Of a stretch of DNA of 64,000 nt, positions 50,401-59,473 are shown in pieces (positions within the stretch are counted from its first letter, which is position 1; each line of letters begins with the position of its first letter). Position numbers and translations under genes: made by a program. The stretch is from Halogranum amylolyticum (lineage in GTDB: Archaea; Halobacteriota; Halobacteria; Halobacteriales; Haloferacaceae), in NCBI RefSeq assembly GCF_900110465.1, contig NZ_FODV01000022.1, positions 1-64,000 of the forward strand. Direction: 5' to 3'. A model generated the notes under the pieces. That model did not search any database. It saw nothing but the letters and a program-made list of their open reading frames with translations, and had not been told where the DNA came from.

Positions 50401-51336
50401 TCATCCCCGAGTCGGCCGGCGGACGTCGGCCACGAGGTCGGCGAGTTCCCGTCGTTTCAGCACGACGAACCCGGCGAACACGACGAGGAACCCCACGATG
50501 GTCAGCGGCGTGATCGACTCGTCGAGGAGGAAGACGCCGGCGACCGTCGCGACGACGGGGACGAGGTAGGCGACGAGCGACGTCTCCAGCGCGCCGCGGA
50601 CCTCGAGCAGCGTGAAGTAGATGAAGAAGGCGACCGCCGTCGCGAACACGCCGAGATAGCCCACTGCGACCTGTGCGCGGACGGTTGCGGGGAACGCCAG
50701 CGACTCGCCAACCGCGAGACTCCCCGCGTGGAGGAGGAGACCGCCGACCAGCATCGACCACCCCGAGAGGGCGGCCCTGTCGAGCGTCGGTTCCGCTCGC
50801 TGGACGAGGACGCCGCCGAGCGAGACGCTCACCACCTGGCCGAGCACCAGCAGTCGGCCGACGCCGTCCGCCCCGAGCAGGTTCGACGGGTCCGGTCTGA
50901 CGATGAGGCCGACGCCGAGAAAGCCGAGCAGGATGCCGACCGCGCCGACCGGCGAGACGCGTTCCTCCGGGAGGATGGCGAGCGCCCACAGACTCGTCAC
51001 GATCGGGACGAGACTCTGCATGATCGCCGCGACGCCGCTCGGAACCGTCTGTTGACCGACGAACAGCAGCGCGTTGCCGGCGACGAGGAAGACGCCGCCA
51101 GCGAGCACGGCCGCGAGGTTCGCCCTGTCGGCCGGTCGCCACCGCCTCGTCCGGGTGACGGCGTACGCGAGGAGTAGTACCGCGGCGACGTCGTAGCGGA
51201 ACGCGGCGAACAGGACCGGTTCGAGCGACTCCAGTCCGACGTCGATGGCGGGAAACGAGAAGCCCCAGAGCGTCGCCAGCAGTGCGAAGAGGCCGACCGT
51301 GACGAATCGGTTGTCCACGTACCGCGTAGCCGACAC
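50401..51336 (-). CDS. DMT-superfamily (EamA) transporter
   Basis: 311 residues from GTG 51336, ten helices, two EamA repeats (TLWGFSFPAIDVGLESLEP in the first, SLVAYLVPVVATVAGVFLLDESIT in the second). The same superfamily as the gene at 19942 but clearly a different member. Substrate unknown, probably a metabolite exporter. The frame is open to 51381. The GTG gives a better N-terminus. Confidence 0.85.
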   Translation of the reverse strand: MSATRYVDNRFVTVGLFALLATLWGFSFPAIDVGLESLEPVLFAAFRYDVAAVLLLAYAVTRTRRWRPADRANLAAVLAGGVFLVAGNALLFVGQQTVPSGVAAIMQSLVPIVTSLWALAILPEERVSPVGAVGILLGFLGVGLIVRPDPSNLLGADGVGRLLVLGQVVSVSLGGVLVQRAEPTLDRAALSGWSMLVGGLLLHAGSLAVGESLAFPATVRAQVAVGYLGVFATAVAFFIYFTLLEVRGALETSLVAYLVPVVATVAGVFLLDESITPLTIVGFLVVFAGFVVLKRRELADLVADVRRPTRG

Positions 51337-51423
51337 GGCCGAATAGTGCTCACGGTTGCGGCACGCTGCGACCGTTCCCACTCACCACCGCCGAGCGAGT
51401 CGCCGGAGTCGTCCGACGCCAGA

Positions 51424-52761
51424 TTATCGTCCCGACTGGTGAGGGTTCGTCAGATACTCGCCGTGCAGCGGCAGATCGAAGTAGTCCTCGACGTTGACGT
51501 CGCCGAGGGTGTTCTCGGCGATCGCCGCCAGCGTCGTCGTGAACCCGACGACCGTCGACTGCATCATCCGGCCGAGCGCCTGCTGGCCGCGGACGTCAGT
51601 CTGGTAGGACGTCTCGTAGAGCATCCCCGCCGCACCTGTAGTCGGACACACGGTATCGAGGTACGACCCCCACAGCGGGTAGTAGCCGTAGCGGGTGACG
51701 CTGTCGAAGACGCTGTCGCCGCGTTCGGCGAGCGCGTTAGCGACGAGCGCGTTCATCTGGATCGACTCCGTACTGGTCGCCTCGTCGATGAACGGGTCGA
51801 CCACCTGCTCGACGGGCGCGCTGGGGTCGTCGAACGGCGACCGGTCGCGGTAGGCGGGGCCGTAGGCCGGCATGACGCTCAACTCGGTCTGCTTCGGCGG
51901 CTTGTTGCCGTCGCCGGAGTCGGGGACGAGATACTGTCCCTGGTGGTGATGGGTGATGGCGTAGTCGGGGTCGGCGTCGAGGTACGACCGGGTGACCGCT
52001 CGAACCTCGGGGGCGAGTCGGAGCCCACTGCTCGCCAGCGTGTACCCCTCGTACTCCAGGTCGAGATACCCCTCGCCGTCGTCGGAGACGTACCACTGGT
52101 CTTCGGTGGTGTCGCCGGCGTCGAACTCCTCCGGCGGGAGAACGTTGAAGTCGCGGTTCATGTCGTAGCCGGGAGGCGCGTCGGCCGGCGAACGGTAGTG
52201 GTAGTACGGTTCGTACCGCGAGTCGTCGCTCGACCACGCCTGTGTGTTCGTCCGGCGACCGACCCACTCGTCGGTGCCGTCGTCGTCGACGTCGTACTCG
52301 AACATCGCCCCGTCGGGGTTGACCCGCGGGACGACCGTCAGCGTCAGTTCGTCGAGGATAGTCTCGACCTGTCGACTGTTGCTCTGGGCGAGTTCCCGTA
52401 GCAGTTTCACCGCGACTTCGGTACCGACCGCTTCGTCGCCGTGGATCTGCGTGATGAGGTGGACGCTCGTCGCCCCGTTGCCGACGGTCGCCTCCCAGAT
52501 GGGGTCGTTCAACCCTGCCGAACGGCCGATCTCGCGGAGCGAGAGACGCTCACTCTGCGCGTCGAGGCGTCGAAGTACCTGTGTCAACTGCTCGTTGGTG
52601 TGGAACCCGTCCATCGGCTGGGCGTGTTCGTCGCCGGGCCACGGACCGCCCGGGCGGTAGCTCTCGCGTCCGGATGCGTGACTGTCCGCGCTCGCCGTCC
52701 CGACGGCCGAGAGTCCGGCGGTCGCCGCACCGACGGTTCTGAGGAAGCGTCGTCGTCTCAT
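51424..52761 (-). CDS. Secreted M14 zinc carboxypeptidase
   Basis: 445 residues. Tat signal RRRRFLRTVGAATAGLSAVG with likely cleavage after TASA. The M14 zinc motif HGDE is in LITQIHGDEAVGTE (about residue 107), with RVNPDGA and GYDMNRDFN as substrate-binding strings, and AITHHHQGQY supplies the third ligand. Exported folded, it digests peptides outside the cell. It lies next to gamma-glutamyltransferase, another secreted peptide-processing enzyme. Confidence 0.88.
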   Translation of the reverse strand: MRRRRFLRTVGAATAGLSAVGTASADSHASGRESYRPGGPWPGDEHAQPMDGFHTNEQLTQVLRRLDAQSERLSLREIGRSAGLNDPIWEATVGNGATSVHLITQIHGDEAVGTEVAVKLLRELAQSNSRQVETILDELTLTVVPRVNPDGAMFEYDVDDDGTDEWVGRRTNTQAWSSDDSRYEPYYHYRSPADAPPGYDMNRDFNVLPPEEFDAGDTTEDQWYVSDDGEGYLDLEYEGYTLASSGLRLAPEVRAVTRSYLDADPDYAITHHHQGQYLVPDSGDGNKPPKQTELSVMPAYGPAYRDRSPFDDPSAPVEQVVDPFIDEATSTESIQMNALVANALAERGDSVFDSVTRYGYYPLWGSYLDTVCPTTGAAGMLYETSYQTDVRGQQALGRMMQSTVVGFTTTLAAIAENTLGDVNVEDYFDLPLHGEYLTNPHQSGR

Positions 52762-52827
52762 AGTCCACCCGAACCGTTCGCTCGATTAAGGATATATGTA
52801 TCTAAAGAAAACTGAAGCGTCCGTCGG

Positions 52828-54660
52828 TTAGAGCCCGACGACCGACCCGTCGCGGCGGGGGTCTGCCGCCCCGACGTACTCACCGGATTCGGGGTCGACG
52901 AGGATCGCCTGTGCGTTGCCGAGCTGCGACGGCTCGTCGGCGAACTCGAACCCGGCCTCCGTCAACTGCCTCCGGACACCTCGCGGAACTCCCCGTTCCC
53001 AGATGATCTCCGGGTCGGTGTCCTTGTAGACGCGGGGTGCGGCGATCGCCTGTGCGAGGCTCATGTCGAACTCGACGACGTTCAGGATGATCTGGGCGAC
53101 CGTCGTGATGATCGTCTTCCCGCCCGGCGATCCGACGGTCATGTAGGGGTCGCCGTCCTTGAAGACGATCGTCGGACTCGTGCTGCTGAGCGGCCGCTTC
53201 CAGGGTTGGACCTCGTTCGGCCCGCCGGGGACGGCGTCGAAGTCCGTCAGTTCGTTGTTGAGCATGAAGCCGTGGTCGGGCACCATCAGCCCCGACCCGA
53301 AGAACTGCTCGATGGTGCTGGTCCACGAGACCATGTTCCCCTCGCTGTCGGCCGTCGTGAAGTGGGTCGTCTGCCCGCGGTCTCTGGCCCGACCGCCGCC
53401 GGCCAGTTCGTCGCGTCCCAGCGCGTCGATCTGGTAGGGTTCGCCCGGCTGGTAGTCCCAGGGGTTGCCGGGTCCGGGCGAGGCGTTCGCCGTCCCGTCC
53501 GCGGCGATACCTTCACGCCGACTGTCGAGGTAGTCCTCGTCGAACAGTCCCTGCCACGGCGCGTCGACGAACGCCTTGTCACCCATGTACGCCCCGCGGT
53601 CGGCGTAGGCGTGCCCGTACGCTTCGAGCAGTATCTCGTAGGTCTCCGGCGACTGTCGCCCGTAGCGACAGAGATCGAGCGGTTCGACGAGTTTGAGGAT
53701 CTGGCCGATCGTCAACCCGCCGGAGCTCGGCAGCGACTGCGTCCGGACGGTGACGTCGCGGAACTCGGCGTGCTCGGGGTGGTCGATCGTGACGTTGTAC
53801 CGGCCGACGTCGGACGGTCGCATGCTCCCCCCGGCGTCCTGCACCGTCTCGGCCATCGCCTCGCCGATGGGTCCCTTGTAGAACGCGCCGATCCCCTCGT
53901 CGCGGATCGTCCGGAAGGTATCCGCGAGGTCGGGTTGGACGAGCCTGTCGCCCTCCTCCAGCGGACTGCCGCCGGGTGCGAACACCGACTGCGCGGCGTC
54001 GTTGAACACCTGCGCGTTGCCCGCGATCGCCTCCGCCAGCGGTGCGTCGACGGTCACTTTGGGGCCGGACTTCGCCGCCAGCCCGACTGCCGGGTCGATC
54101 AGCGACGAGAGTTCTCGCGATCCGAACCGTTTGAGAGCGACGTCCGCGGCCCGCAGCGTCCCGGGGACGCCGACGGCGTTCCCGCTCGCACGTCGCTGTT
54201 GGAACGGGATCGGCTCGCCGTCGTCGTCGAGGAACATCTCCGGCGTCGCCCCGAACGGCGCTCGCTCGCGGTTGTCGACGCTGTAGAGTTCGTCCTCCTC
54301 GGCGTCGTAGACGACCATGAACCCGCCACCGCCGATGCCCGAGGCGTGCGGTTGGACGACGTTCAGTGCGAACTGGACGGCGACGGCGGCGTCGACGGCG
54401 TTACCGCCGTCCCGGAGTACCTCCGCACCGATCTCGGTCGCCTGCGGGTGGACGCTCGACACCATCCCCTTCGAACTCCGGGCGGTGGGGACGTCGCCCG
54501 CGGCCGGGCCGCGCTCCTCGCGTCCTCGGACCGCCTCGGTCGAGACGGCGCTCGCGCCGAGCGCCGCCGCCGACCCCTTCAGGAACGTCCGCCTGTCCGT
54601 CTGTGGTCCGGGACTGCTGTCGCTCTCGCTCGAACTACTCTGTGTGGGGTTCTCTGACAT
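52828..54660 (-). CDS. ggt: Gamma-glutamyltransferase (secreted, Tat signal)
   Basis: 610 residues. Tat motif DRRTFLKGSAAALGASAVS. The proenzyme cuts itself before Thr431 in QTTHFTTAD, creating the N-terminal nucleophile of the small subunit. GMVSSVHPQAT opens the large subunit and VGSPGGKTIITTV closes the active site. It hydrolyses or transfers gamma-glutamyl groups from glutathione-like compounds. Haloarchaea use gamma-glutamylcysteine, a plausible substrate. Confidence 0.93.
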   Translation of the reverse strand: MSENPTQSSSSESDSSPGPQTDRRTFLKGSAAALGASAVSTEAVRGREERGPAAGDVPTARSSKGMVSSVHPQATEIGAEVLRDGGNAVDAAVAVQFALNVVQPHASGIGGGGFMVVYDAEEDELYSVDNRERAPFGATPEMFLDDDGEPIPFQQRRASGNAVGVPGTLRAADVALKRFGSRELSSLIDPAVGLAAKSGPKVTVDAPLAEAIAGNAQVFNDAAQSVFAPGGSPLEEGDRLVQPDLADTFRTIRDEGIGAFYKGPIGEAMAETVQDAGGSMRPSDVGRYNVTIDHPEHAEFRDVTVRTQSLPSSGGLTIGQILKLVEPLDLCRYGRQSPETYEILLEAYGHAYADRGAYMGDKAFVDAPWQGLFDEDYLDSRREGIAADGTANASPGPGNPWDYQPGEPYQIDALGRDELAGGGRARDRGQTTHFTTADSEGNMVSWTSTIEQFFGSGLMVPDHGFMLNNELTDFDAVPGGPNEVQPWKRPLSSTSPTIVFKDGDPYMTVGSPGGKTIITTVAQIILNVVEFDMSLAQAIAAPRVYKDTDPEIIWERGVPRGVRRQLTEAGFEFADEPSQLGNAQAILVDPESGEYVGAADPRRDGSVVGL

Positions 54661-54776
54661 ACGACTTTTGAGACTCGCCGTCGCCCCTTAACCTTTCGGC
54701 GAAAAACCATAACTATTATCGGCGCGTACAGACGTACCGACGACGTTCGCGCGAGAGACGGGGAGCGACGCGTCGG

Positions 54777-55814
54777 TCAGTGCGACCGCTCTGCGACCTT
54801 CACCAACTGCTTGCCGACGTTCTCGCCTTCGAACAGTCCGAGGAACGCCTCCGGCGCGTTCTCGAACCCCTCGGTCACCGTCTCGCGGTACTGGAGCGTC
54901 CCGTCGTCGACCCACCGAGCGAGTCGCGACGTCGCCTCCTCGAACCGGGGGGCGAAGTCGGCGACGAGGAACCCCTCGACCGAGGCGCGCTTCTCGATGA
55001 GCGTCCCGAGCTTTCGCGGCCCGGTCGGGAGGTCGGTCGCGTTGTACTGCGAGATCTGCCCGCAGACGGCGACGCGGGCGTCGACGTTCAACTGGCCGAA
55101 GACAGTATCTGTTATCTCGCCGCCGACGTTGTCGAAGTAGACGTCCACTCCGTTGGGCGCGGCCTCCGCGAGTGCGTCGCCGAGGTCGTCGACCGTCTTG
55201 TAGTTGATCGCCGCGTCGAACCCGAGGTCCTGGGTCAGCCACTCGGTCTTCGTGTCCGACCCGGCGAAGCCGACGACGCGACACCCGGCCTCGCGGGCGA
55301 GTTGGCCGACAACGGACCCGACCGCACCGGCCGCTCCCGAGACGACGACGGTGTCGCCGGGTTTCGGCCCCGCGACGTCGAGCAGTCCGAAGTACGCCGT
55401 CCGGCCGGGCATCCCGACGACGCCGAGCGCCGTCGAGACGGGAGCGACGTCCGGGTCGACGGCCGTCAGCTCGCCGCCGTCGACGGCGGCGTACTCCGCC
55501 CACAGGAGGTTGCCGACGACGACGTCGCCCGCATCGAAGTCGGCGTGGTTCGACTCGACCACCTCGCCGACGACGCCGGCGCGCATCGGGTCGCCGACGT
55601 CCCACGGTTCGGCGTAGGACTCGGCGTCGCGCATCCGACCGCGCATGTACGGGTCGACCGAGAGATAGAGCGTCTTCACCAGTACCTCGTTCGGTCCCGG
55701 TTCGGGGACCTCGGCTTCGACCAGTTCGAAGGTGTCGTGGTCGGGTTCGCCGGTCGGTCGCTTCGCCAAGTGGTACTGTCGGTTAGTTGTTGTCGCGTCG
55801 GAGGAGTCGACCAT
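54777..55814 (-). CDS. NADP-dependent zinc-free alcohol dehydrogenase-like oxidoreductase (CurA type)
   Basis: 345 residues. N-terminal substrate domain (LVKTLYLSVDPYMRGRM is the family signature), then a Rossmann fold with VVSGAAGAVGSVVGQLA and VDVYFDNVGGEI. Zinc ligands of classical alcohol dehydrogenases are absent. Relatives reduce alkenal or curcumin double bonds with NADPH. Confidence 0.9.
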   Translation of the reverse strand: MVDSSDATTTNRQYHLAKRPTGEPDHDTFELVEAEVPEPGPNEVLVKTLYLSVDPYMRGRMRDAESYAEPWDVGDPMRAGVVGEVVESNHADFDAGDVVVGNLLWAEYAAVDGGELTAVDPDVAPVSTALGVVGMPGRTAYFGLLDVAGPKPGDTVVVSGAAGAVGSVVGQLAREAGCRVVGFAGSDTKTEWLTQDLGFDAAINYKTVDDLGDALAEAAPNGVDVYFDNVGGEITDTVFGQLNVDARVAVCGQISQYNATDLPTGPRKLGTLIEKRASVEGFLVADFAPRFEEATSRLARWVDDGTLQYRETVTEGFENAPEAFLGLFEGENVGKQLVKVAERSH

Positions 55815-55920
55815 GTACCCCCTCGTTCGCCGAGTAGACCAAAGGACGTTCCGCTGGGCGGCGGTCTTGCCTCTACCGGACGGCTGCGCTCGGCACGATA
55901 CGCGGCCGACATATATCCGG

Positions 55921-55956
55921 TACGTTCACGAATAAAAGACACTACGTTCAAGAATA
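55921..55956. repeat. Two 14-base direct repeats 22 bases apart
   Basis: TACGTTCACGAATA (55921-55934) and TACGTTCAAGAATA (55943-55956) differ at one base and are spaced by 22, two turns of the helix. They lie in the divergent control region between the oxidoreductase and response-regulator genes. Confidence 0.5.
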
Positions 55957-56027
55957 GTTCCGCCAGTACGTGTCGTTGGGTAATAAGTAACGCCCAAGAC
56001 GGCCCGAGTGTAAACTTCTCTCCCCTA

Positions 56028-56462
56028 ATGAGTTCTGTCGAACGGCGGATCTTGCTCGTCGAAGACGACCCGGCGGCGCTGCGACTGTTCGAGGAGGCGA
56101 TGGCCGAATCCCGCATCGCCACTCTCGAGGTGGCGACGACGGGTCGCGAGGCGCTCTCGGTGCTCACCGCGACGGACGACGACCCCGAGCACACGTATCC
56201 GGATCTGATCGTCCTCGACGTCCACCTCCCCGACCTGACCGGCCTCGACGTGCTCGAAGAACTCAAGTCGAGTTCGGCGCCGTTGCGACAGATCCCGGTG
56301 TTGATGCTCTCGACGTCGACGGAGCAGGCGACGGTCGACCGTGCGTACGACCTCGGCGCGAACGCCTACCTCGCGAAACCCGAGAGCTACGACGACCTGC
56401 TGACGCTGCTGGAGGAACTCCGCTCGTTTTGGCTCCAGCGCGTCGAGTTCCCGAGTCAGTAA
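56028..56462 (+). CDS. Single-domain response regulator (Rcp1-like)
   Basis: 144 residues, a receiver domain only: acidic pair Asp13-Asp14, phosphoacceptor Asp64 in LIVLDVHLPD, Thr/Ser in MLSTSTE and the lysine in YLAKPESYDD. Proteins of this type pass phosphate to or from histidine kinases without binding DNA. The partner kinase is not nearby. It stands in front of the UbiB-type gene. Confidence 0.9.
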   Translation: MSSVERRILLVEDDPAALRLFEEAMAESRIATLEVATTGREALSVLTATDDDPEHTYPDLIVLDVHLPDLTGLDVLEELKSSSAPLRQIPVLMLSTSTEQATVDRAYDLGANAYLAKPESYDDLLTLLEELRSFWLQRVEFPSQ

Positions 56463-56515
56463 GCGTCGGTTTCGACTCAGCGTGACCCCGAGTCGGTAAG
56501 CGTCGGTTTCGACTC
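56451..56515 (+). repeat. 28-base tandem repeat over the response regulator stop
   Basis: The copies at 56451-56478 and 56488-56515 start CCGAGTC and end GGTTTCGACTC and differ at one base. The first includes the last codons and the TAA. Within each copy GAGTC and GACTC can pair. Confidence 0.6.
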
Positions 56516-56579
56516 GCCGACCGCCGCGGACGTGAGGTTCTTGTCGTCGGCGTGCGGTAGTCGAACCAGACCCCACAGG

Positions 56580-58325
56580 ATGGACGCTACAGCCACCGAT
56601 CCGTCGCAGACCGCCTCCAGGGAGCAGACGGCCGACGACGTCGAGACCGCGGACGTGCGCTGGATCCGCCTCCGTGCGCTCGCACGTATCTGGGTCGTCG
56701 TCTACGAGTTCCTCCCGCTCGTCGTCACTTACCTCCGCGACCGGCGCCGGTTTCTCCTCTTCGGGCGGCGGCGACAGATCACCGTCGCCCAGCAGACTGC
56801 TCGCGCCGAGCGGTTGCTGGAGAGTCTGGTCTCGCTCGGACCGACGTTCATCAAACTCGGGCAGGTGCTGTCGACGCGGCCCGACGCCTTGCCCGGCGCG
56901 TACATCGAGGTGCTCTCGCGACTGCAGGACCGCGTCCCTCCGGCCGACTGGGAGGCAGTACGGACCGTCGTCGAGGCCGACCTCGACCCCGTCGACGAGG
57001 CGTTCGACGAGTTCGACACCGACCCGATAAGCGGGGCGAGTCTCGGACAGGTCTACGTTGCCCGCGTCGGCGACCAGAAGGTCGCCGTGAAGGTGCTCCG
57101 GCCGAACATCCGCTCGCGCGTCGAGGCCGACCTGCGCGTCATCAACGTGCTCCGCCCCCTGCTCGTGGCGTCCGCACCGGAGGGACAGGCGTACACGCTC
57201 GAGAACCTCGCGCGGGAGTTCACCGAGACCATCCGCGAAGAGATGGACTACGCCCACGAGGCGGCGATGCTCCGAGAGATCCGCGGGAACTTCGCGGACG
57301 CCGACGACGTCGTCGTGCCGGCCGTCCTCGACTCGCACTCCTCCTCGCGGGTACTCACGATGGAGTACGTCGACGGCATCAAGATCGACGACCTCGAGGC
57401 GCTCGAAGCGGCCGACGTCGATCGGACGGCGCTCATCCGACGCCTCGAGGAGGCGTACATCCAGATGATCATCGAGGACGGCGTCTTCCACGCCGACCCC
57501 CACCCGGGGAACCTCGCGGTCAAGCCCGACGGCAGTATCGTCTTCTACGACTTCGGGATGACAGGACAGGTCTCCGCCGAACTCCAAAGCCACATCGTCG
57601 ACTTCTACATCGGCATCGCACGGGACGACATCGACGCCGTCATCGACGCGTTCGTCGCGATGGACGCGCTCGACCCGACGGCCGATCGAGAGCTGATGCG
57701 TGAGGTGTTCGAGATCGCTATCGACAACTTCCGGGGGCAGAACCTCGACGAGTACCGGATCCAACGGCTCGTCGGCGAGTTCCAGGCGAACATCTACGAG
57801 TTCCCGCTGCGACTGCCGCAGAACGTCGCGCTCATCGTCCGGGTGACGACGGTGCTTGACGGCGTCGCCCAGACGCTCGACCCCGAGTTCGACGTCATCG
57901 CGCTCATCACCGAGTACGTCCGCGAACAGGGGTTCGCCGAGGAGGGCGCTCGACGGGTGGTCGAGTCGGTGGCGGATCAGGTCCAGGCGTCCGCACAGTC
58001 GCTGGTCCGGGTCCCGCCGAAACTCGACCGAGTGCTCTCGCGGGCCGAACGCGAGAACCTGCGGGCGGCTATCGTGTTGGCCGGCGGGCGCGAGGAACCG
58101 TACGACGCATTCGCCCGGCGGTTGACCTACGGCATCCTGTTCGGCACGGGCGTCTTCACGACGCTCCTGCTCGTGGCGACGACCGGCGACCACGTCTCGG
58201 TGGTCGCCGGCGTCGGGACGGCTCTCGTCGGGCTGCTGTTCGTCCGGTCGTTCCGCAGTCGGAGCGGGACGCGCATCACGCCGCAGTTCACCCGACAGGA
58301 GCTCCGCCAGCGACGACGCGAGTGA
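56580..58325 (+). CDS. AarF/UbiB (ABC1) family protein kinase-like ATPase
   Basis: 581 residues. The family KxGQ motif is LGPTFIKLGQVLSTRPDALP, with the alanine-rich loop SGASLGQVYVARVG, VAVKVLRP, and the catalytic FHADPHPGNL and DFGMTGQ. Two C-terminal helices anchor it in the membrane. UbiB-type proteins support quinone biosynthesis; haloarchaea use menaquinone. The role is inferred from family knowledge. Confidence 0.92.
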   Translation: MDATATDPSQTASREQTADDVETADVRWIRLRALARIWVVVYEFLPLVVTYLRDRRRFLLFGRRRQITVAQQTARAERLLESLVSLGPTFIKLGQVLSTRPDALPGAYIEVLSRLQDRVPPADWEAVRTVVEADLDPVDEAFDEFDTDPISGASLGQVYVARVGDQKVAVKVLRPNIRSRVEADLRVINVLRPLLVASAPEGQAYTLENLAREFTETIREEMDYAHEAAMLREIRGNFADADDVVVPAVLDSHSSSRVLTMEYVDGIKIDDLEALEAADVDRTALIRRLEEAYIQMIIEDGVFHADPHPGNLAVKPDGSIVFYDFGMTGQVSAELQSHIVDFYIGIARDDIDAVIDAFVAMDALDPTADRELMREVFEIAIDNFRGQNLDEYRIQRLVGEFQANIYEFPLRLPQNVALIVRVTTVLDGVAQTLDPEFDVIALITEYVREQGFAEEGARRVVESVADQVQASAQSLVRVPPKLDRVLSRAERENLRAAIVLAGGREEPYDAFARRLTYGILFGTGVFTTLLLVATTGDHVSVVAGVGTALVGLLFVRSFRSRSGTRITPQFTRQELRQRRRE

Positions 58326-58338
58326 GTGTGCGACGAGA

Positions 58339-58680
58339 TCAGTCGACGGTCGGAAACTCCACGCGCGTCTCGACCGAGAGGCACTCCGGCGGGAGCGGCC
58401 CCACGAGGTACTGGAGGTTCGTCGAGCGCCTGACGAACTCCCCAGCGCCGACGAGCGCGGCGGACAACTGCTCGTCGGAGTACCGCCGCGACGGCCGCCA
58501 CAGCGGACGGACGACGTCGCCGTCGACGACCCACAGCGTGTCGACGGGTCGACCCGGCGGGTCGACCAACACCTCCACTGCCAGTCGGTCCGTCACGAAG
58601 TCCACCAGATAGCTCTGGAGCGTCACCGTGTACGTCGTCTTCGCTGCCTCACCGGCTGTATGTCCGTCTATCGTCGTCAT
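58339..58680 (-). CDS. Conserved hypothetical protein
   Basis: 113 residues, soluble, beta-rich: TTYTVTLQSYLVDFVTDRL, then VEVLVDPPGRPVDTLWVVDGD and a C-terminal YLVGPLPPECLSVETRVEFP. No family recognised. It converges with the UbiB-type gene. Confidence 0.65.
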   Translation of the reverse strand: MTTIDGHTAGEAAKTTYTVTLQSYLVDFVTDRLAVEVLVDPPGRPVDTLWVVDGDVVRPLWRPSRRYSDEQLSAALVGAGEFVRRSTNLQYLVGPLPPECLSVETRVEFPTVD

Positions 58681-59154
58681 CTTCGTTACCCTCCGCTCCG
58701 CGTCGTCTCCGAGACGTCGCCGTCGCTACTGTCGAGAAATGCACCACGATCGGCGGTAGCGACTCCCTGAAAGCGTGCAGAGCTGAAAAAGCTATGTGAC
58801 GCCTCGCTGTTCGGTTCACCCGGTTTTCAGGTTGGCCGTTCCCGTCGTCGACACGGCTACCGATCGACGACGGACGGCGTACACTCGGCGTCGTGACCGC
58901 ACTACGCTCAGAACGGAGACTGCACGGATGTCCCCGGCGCGACTCGTCGCGTCAGCGAGGGTGTGGGGGTGCCCCTGACGTCGCTCCGGATTCGCACACC
59001 GAGGACACGGAGAGTTTCCAGCCCGCTGATTTGACCGTTGTGTTTCTACTGGTGCGTTCGAGTACCGTACCAAACCCGCAGACGGAAGTCGAACTGTATC
59101 GTTTCGTTCGACAGAAAGACACTTTCGACGACGCCACATCTGTCTATCCAGCGT
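58681..59154. other. 474-base stretch without a recognised gene
   Basis: Divergent region between the hypothetical gene at 58680 and the membrane protein at 59155. A leftward frame with CPRCANPERR (58816-59139) has poor composition and I do not call it. AAAAAGCTATG near 58788 is AT-rich and may be a promoter. Confidence 0.45.
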
Positions 59155-59466
59155 ATGTACTCTCTCCTCACGTCCCGTCGCCGCCGACTCGGCCTCGGAT
59201 CGCTCCTCGTTGCCCTCGGCGCGCTGCTCGTCGTCGCGACGTTCGCGTTTCCCATCGGCAGTACGATGGCCGCGTGTGGCTCCGGCGTCACCACCTGGTC
59301 GCCCGTCCCCGGCCTATCGCTCCCGGTCGTCAACCCGACCGGTCTCGGACTCGCCGATCTGGCGCTCTACTGGTCGGATGGCTGCAACGGCATCGCGAGT
59401 TCGCTCGTCCCCGTCTTCCTCGCCGTCGGCTGTCTTGTCGGTGCGGCGAAAGTCATCAGCAACTGA
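59155..59466 (+). CDS. Small membrane protein
   Basis: 103 residues from ATG 59155. A basic start (SRRRRLGLG), two helices (about residues 13-33 and 83-99) and an extracellular loop with two cysteines (AACGSG, DGCNG) that could form a disulfide. Unrecognised. It converges with the MATE gene. Confidence 0.65.
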   Translation: MYSLLTSRRRRLGLGSLLVALGALLVVATFAFPIGSTMAACGSGVTTWSPVPGLSLPVVNPTGLGLADLALYWSDGCNGIASSLVPVFLAVGCLVGAAKVISN

Positions 59467-59473
59467 GAGACGA

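Noticed and set aside
54780..56027. Long plus-strand frame leading into the response regulator
   Set aside because: Antisense to the CurA-type oxidoreductase; the receiver domain begins at ATG 56028.
58816..59139. Minus-strand ORF with CPRCANPERR
   Set aside because: Composition is arginine/serine-rich with one isolated CxxC; no promoter and no second zinc knuckle.
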